Assembly (NCBI RefSeq): GCF_000718095.1
Contig: NZ_JOEI01000002.1
Span: 124,001-188,000 of the forward strand
Direction of reading: 5' to 3'
DNA length: 64,000 nucleotides
DNA from: Streptomyces scopuliridis RB72
GTDB lineage: Bacteria > Actinomycetota > Actinomycetes > Streptomycetales > Streptomycetaceae
Shown: piece by piece, positions 61,234 to 64,000 of the stretch
Position numbering within the stretch: the stretch's first letter is position 1
Layout: every line of letters begins with the position of its first letter
Program-made: the position numbers and the translations under genes
The notes under the pieces: generated by a model
The model's input: only the letters and a program-made list of their open reading frames with translations
What the model was told of the DNA's origin: nothing
Database searches by the model: none

Positions 61234-62538
61234 TCACTCCCGGGCGCCCGCCTCCGGCGCGGCCGTCACTCCCGCCGCACCCGGCTCCGGGGTCCCGCTG
61301 TCCGGCGTCCCGGTCTCGCCCGGCTGCCTGCGGTCCAGCAGATCCAGCGCGCGGCGGGCCAGCGGATGGGTCCGTACGACACCGGCCAGCGTGGTGGAGC
61401 CGCGGGTGATGTCCGCGAACATGTTCCACGCGGGGCGCAGCCCCGTGATCGCCGCATGCAGCAGTCCCGGCCTGCGCTCGAAGATGGCCAGCATCCGCCG
61501 GCCGACACCCATCTCCACGCCGAGCCCGGCCTTGATGGCGAACGCGTAATTCAGCGCCTGCCGCCGGGCGTCCACGGCGTCGTGCGACTCCGAGATCCGT
61601 ACCGCCCACTCCCCCGCGAGCCGCCCGGAGCGCAGGGCGAAGGAAATTCCTTCCCTGGTCCACGGTTCGAGCAGCCCCGCCGCGTCGCCGCACACCAGCA
61701 CCCGGCCGCGCGACAGCGGTGAGTCCTCGCTGCGGCACCGGGTCAGATGCCCGGACGAGACGGACGGTTCGAACCCGGCGAGCCCGAGCCGTGCGATGAA
61801 GTCCTCCAGATAGCGCTTGGTGGCGGCGCCCTCGCCGCGGGCCGAGATCACCCCGACGGTGAGTGTGTCGCCCTTCGGGAACACCCACCCGTAACTCCCG
61901 GGCAGCGGGCCCCAGTCGATGAGCACCCGACCCGCCCAGTCCTCGGCGACCGTCGGCGGTACCGGAATCTCGGCCTCAAGCCCCAGGTCCACCTGGTCCA
62001 GCTTCACGCCGACATGGGCGCCTATCCGGCTGGCACTGCCGTCCGCGCCGACCACGGCCCGCGCCAACACCGTCTCGCCGTCAGCGAGGACGACGGCGAC
62101 CGTACGGCGGTCGGGCACGGCCGGGCCGTGCTGCTCGACGCGCGAGACGGTCACGCCGGTACGGAGCACCGCGCCGGCCTTCTGCGCGTGTTCCACCAGA
62201 CTGGCGTCGAACTCCGGGCGGTTGATGAGCCCGAAGAGCATGCGCTTGGAGCGGCGGGTACGGGCGAGCTTGCCGTTCAGGGAGAAGGTCACCGCGTGCA
62301 CCCGGTCCTGGAACGGCAACTCGAAGCCCGGGGGCAGTGAGTCGCGCGAGGGCCCGATGATCCCGCCCCCGCAGGTTTTGTAGCGGGGCAACTCGGCTTT
62401 CTCCACCAGCAGCACCTGACGGCCCGCGACCGCCGCCGCGTATGCCGCGGAGGCTCCCGCCGGCCCTGCGCCGACCACGACGACATCCCACACCGGCTCG
62501 TCGTGCTCGCTTCCGGCGTCTGCGTTCTCGCTGCTCAC
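61234..62538 (-). CDS. Geranylgeranyl reductase family FAD-dependent enzyme
   Basis: A 434-residue flavoprotein with the N-terminal dinucleotide motif VVVVGAGPAGASAAYAAA, the family signature RYKTCGGGII, GADGSASRIGAHVG, and VLVCGDAAGLLEPWTREGI. Members reduce double bonds of prenyl chains, such as those of menaquinone, or oxidise related lipids. The start is uncertain: the GTG at 62538 begins the conserved part, while an ATG 51 bases upstream is open. It converges with the F420-type reductase gene and is divergent from the M20 dipeptidase gene. Confidence 0.88.
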   Translation of the reverse strand: MSSENADAGSEHDEPVWDVVVVGAGPAGASAAYAAAVAGRQVLLVEKAELPRYKTCGGGIIGPSRDSLPPGFELPFQDRVHAVTFSLNGKLARTRRSKRMLFGLINRPEFDASLVEHAQKAGAVLRTGVTVSRVEQHGPAVPDRRTVAVVLADGETVLARAVVGADGSASRIGAHVGVKLDQVDLGLEAEIPVPPTVAEDWAGRVLIDWGPLPGSYGWVFPKGDTLTVGVISARGEGAATKRYLEDFIARLGLAGFEPSVSSGHLTRCRSEDSPLSRGRVLVCGDAAGLLEPWTREGISFALRSGRLAGEWAVRISESHDAVDARRQALNYAFAIKAGLGVEMGVGRRMLAIFERRPGLLHAAITGLRPAWNMFADITRGSTTLAGVVRTHPLARRALDLLDRRQPGETGTPDSGTPEPGAAGVTAAPEAGARE

Positions 62539-62687
62539 GATGTGCTTCTGCTCCTGATCCGACCGGTGGCCCCTGCTGTCGAACGGCATCCTACGGCGCT
62601 GGCTCGGTGAACCCGCTGTGGGAGGATCGGCAGTGACTTCGACGTACATCCGACTCAGACAACGTCGTACCCACCAGGAGCGTGCCC

Positions 62688-64000
62688 ATGACCGCGAATC
62701 CGATCGCCGAGACCGTAGCGTCGCTGATGCCCCGTGCCCGTACGGAGCTCGCGGAGCTGGTGTCCTTCCGGTCGGTCGCGGATCCCGCGGTGTTCCCCAG
62801 GAGCGAGTGCGAGGCCGCCGCCGGCTGGGTCGCCGACGCGTTGCGCGCCGAGGGGTTCCAGGATGTCGCGCTGCTCGACACCCCGGACGGCACGCAGTCC
62901 GTCTACGGCCTGCTGACGGGTCCCGCGGGCGCGCCCACGGTGCTGCTGTACGCCCACTACGACGTGCAGCCGCCGCTGGACGAGGACGCCTGGGTGACGC
63001 CGCCCTTCGAGCTGACCGAGCGCGACGGCCGCTGGTACGGACGCGGGGCGGCCGACTGCAAGGGCGGCTTCCTGATGCATCTGCTCGCCCTGCGCGCCCT
63101 CAAGGCGAACGGCGGGGTGCCGGTGAACGTCAAGGTGATCGTGGAGGGTTCGGAGGAGCAGGGCACCGGCGGTCTCGAACGGTACGCGGAAGCCCACCCG
63201 GAGTTGCTGGCCGCGGACGCCGTCGTCGTCGGCGACACCGGCAACTTCAAGCTGGGCCTGCCGACGGTCACGGCCACGCTGCGCGGCATGACGATGGTCC
63301 GGGTCTCGGTCGACACGCTCGAAGGCAACCTGCACTCCGGCCAGTTCGGCGGAGCGGCGCCCGACGCGCTCGCCGCCCTCATCAAGGTGCTCGACTCGCT
63401 GCGCGCCGAGGACGGCTCCACCACCGTGGACGGGCTGGCCTCGGACGCCGTCTGGGACGGACTGCCCTACGGCGAGGCCGACTTCCGCAAGGACGCCAAG
63501 GTGCTCGACGGTGTCGGGCTGATCGGCGAGGGTACGGTCGCCGACCGGATCTGGGCCCGCCCGGCCGTCACCGTACTGGGCATCGACTGCCCGCCCGTGG
63601 TGGGCGCCACCCCGTCGATCCAGGCGAGCGCGCGGGCGACGGTCAGTCTGCGGGTGCCGCCGGGCCAGGACGCCGCCGAGGCGACCGAACTGCTCATCTC
63701 GCACATCGAGAAGCACACGCCGTGGGGTGCGCGGGTCGCGGTGGAACAGGTCGGCCAGGGCCAGCCGTTCCGCGCGGACACCTCCAGCCCCGCGTACACC
63801 GCGATGGCCGACGCGATGCGTGTGGCGTATCCCGGCCAGGAGATGCAGGCAGCGGGAATGGGCGGCTCCATTCCGCTGTGCAACACCCTGGCCGAGCTGT
63901 ATCCGCGGGCGGAGATCCTGCTGATCGGGCTGAGCGAGCCGGAGGCGCGGATCCACGCGGTGAACGAGAGCGTTTCTCCTGAGGAGCTGGAGCGTCTGTC
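62688..64000 (+). CDS. M20 family dipeptidase, cut by the window end
   Basis: 437 residues are visible and the frame is still open at the last base. The M20 metal-binding motifs are in order: LLYAHYDVQPP (first His/Asp pair), GRGAADCKGGFLM (bridging Asp), VEGSEEQGTGG (catalytic Glu), DAVVVGDTGN (Asp) and PEARIHAVNES (His) near the end. The second half also holds the dimerisation domain. It removes a C-terminal residue from dipeptides or similar substrates. The ATG at 62688 has CAGGAG seven bases upstream. Only about the last dozen or so residues should be missing. Confidence 0.93.
   Translation, partial: MTANPIAETVASLMPRARTELAELVSFRSVADPAVFPRSECEAAAGWVADALRAEGFQDVALLDTPDGTQSVYGLLTGPAGAPTVLLYAHYDVQPPLDEDAWVTPPFELTERDGRWYGRGAADCKGGFLMHLLALRALKANGGVPVNVKVIVEGSEEQGTGGLERYAEAHPELLAADAVVVGDTGNFKLGLPTVTATLRGMTMVRVSVDTLEGNLHSGQFGGAAPDALAALIKVLDSLRAEDGSTTVDGLASDAVWDGLPYGEADFRKDAKVLDGVGLIGEGTVADRIWARPAVTVLGIDCPPVVGATPSIQASARATVSLRVPPGQDAAEATELLISHIEKHTPWGARVAVEQVGQGQPFRADTSSPAYTAMADAMRVAYPGQEMQAAGMGGSIPLCNTLAELYPRAEILLIGLSEPEARIHAVNESVSPEELERL

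Overview
The window is high-GC actinobacterial DNA, almost certainly from a Streptomyces chromosome. Third codon positions are overwhelmingly G or C, GTG starts are frequent, and ATGA/GTGA overlaps join neighbouring genes. Several protein families are typical of streptomycetes, including the Rv1733c-like membrane protein, the DUF4865 and DUF6332 types, a ROK repressor, an F420-type reductase and a LAXTG surface protein. Genes are packed on both strands. I support 56 coding genes (two cut by the window ends), one ABC-transporter pseudogene, one tRNA-like RNA locus and one MITE-like element.

Bases 1-6753 hold the right end of a biosynthetic operon on the plus strand. It encodes a cytochrome P450 (5' end outside the window), a CrtC/AttH-type lipocalin-like protein, an MMPL exporter, an SRPBCC protein, a flavin reductase and a FAD-dependent amine oxidase-type enzyme. 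Most junctions are short overlaps. The product cannot be told from what is visible. An AraC regulator and a small membrane protein follow, then a tRNA-shaped RNA locus without a normal anticodon loop next to a 19-bp terminator.

Bases 8298-16289 form a glycoside utilisation operon: LacI repressor with a tandem palindromic operator, sugar ABC importer (binding lipoprotein and two permeases), GH1 beta-glucosidase and GH31 alpha-xylosidase. The enzyme pair suggests xyloglucan oligosaccharides or isoprimeverose-like sugars. A secreted sugar-dehydrogenase-like protein follows on the other strand.

Bases 17482-24254 are an envelope island: a gene-poor stretch, a large LAXTG-anchored SdrD-type protein, a membrane-anchored protein, a beta-helix lipoprotein and a Tat-exported DyP peroxidase lipoprotein. 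Bases 24546-28970 hold an MHS-type transporter, a GAF-PucR regulator and a 3-hydroxybutyrate dehydrogenase-like enzyme, probably one catabolic unit.

Bases 29027-49511 are mixed chromosomal genes: Nudix hydrolase, Lnt, an O-antigen-ligase-like protein, a glutamate racemase-like protein, an HpnB-like glycosyltransferase, a TerD-TerA-type protein, a MOSC protein, a beta-helix/EccA-like AAA fusion, a membrane hydrolase, a DeoR regulator, a degenerate sigma-like membrane protein with 30-bp repeats, and a cysteine-synthase-fold enzyme. The MITE at 29519-29699 lies between the Nudix gene and lnt and supplies part of the lnt stop codon.

Bases 49723-64000 are rich in regulation: a HATPase anti-sigma-like protein, a SHOCT protein beside a decayed ABC transporter, a TetR/DUF4865/phosphotriesterase unit, a divergent ROK/MFS pair with an apparently leaderless promoter, a NarL-type two-component system, a TetR/F420-reductase pair with palindromic operators, a geranylgeranyl-reductase-family enzyme and an M20 dipeptidase cut by the window end.
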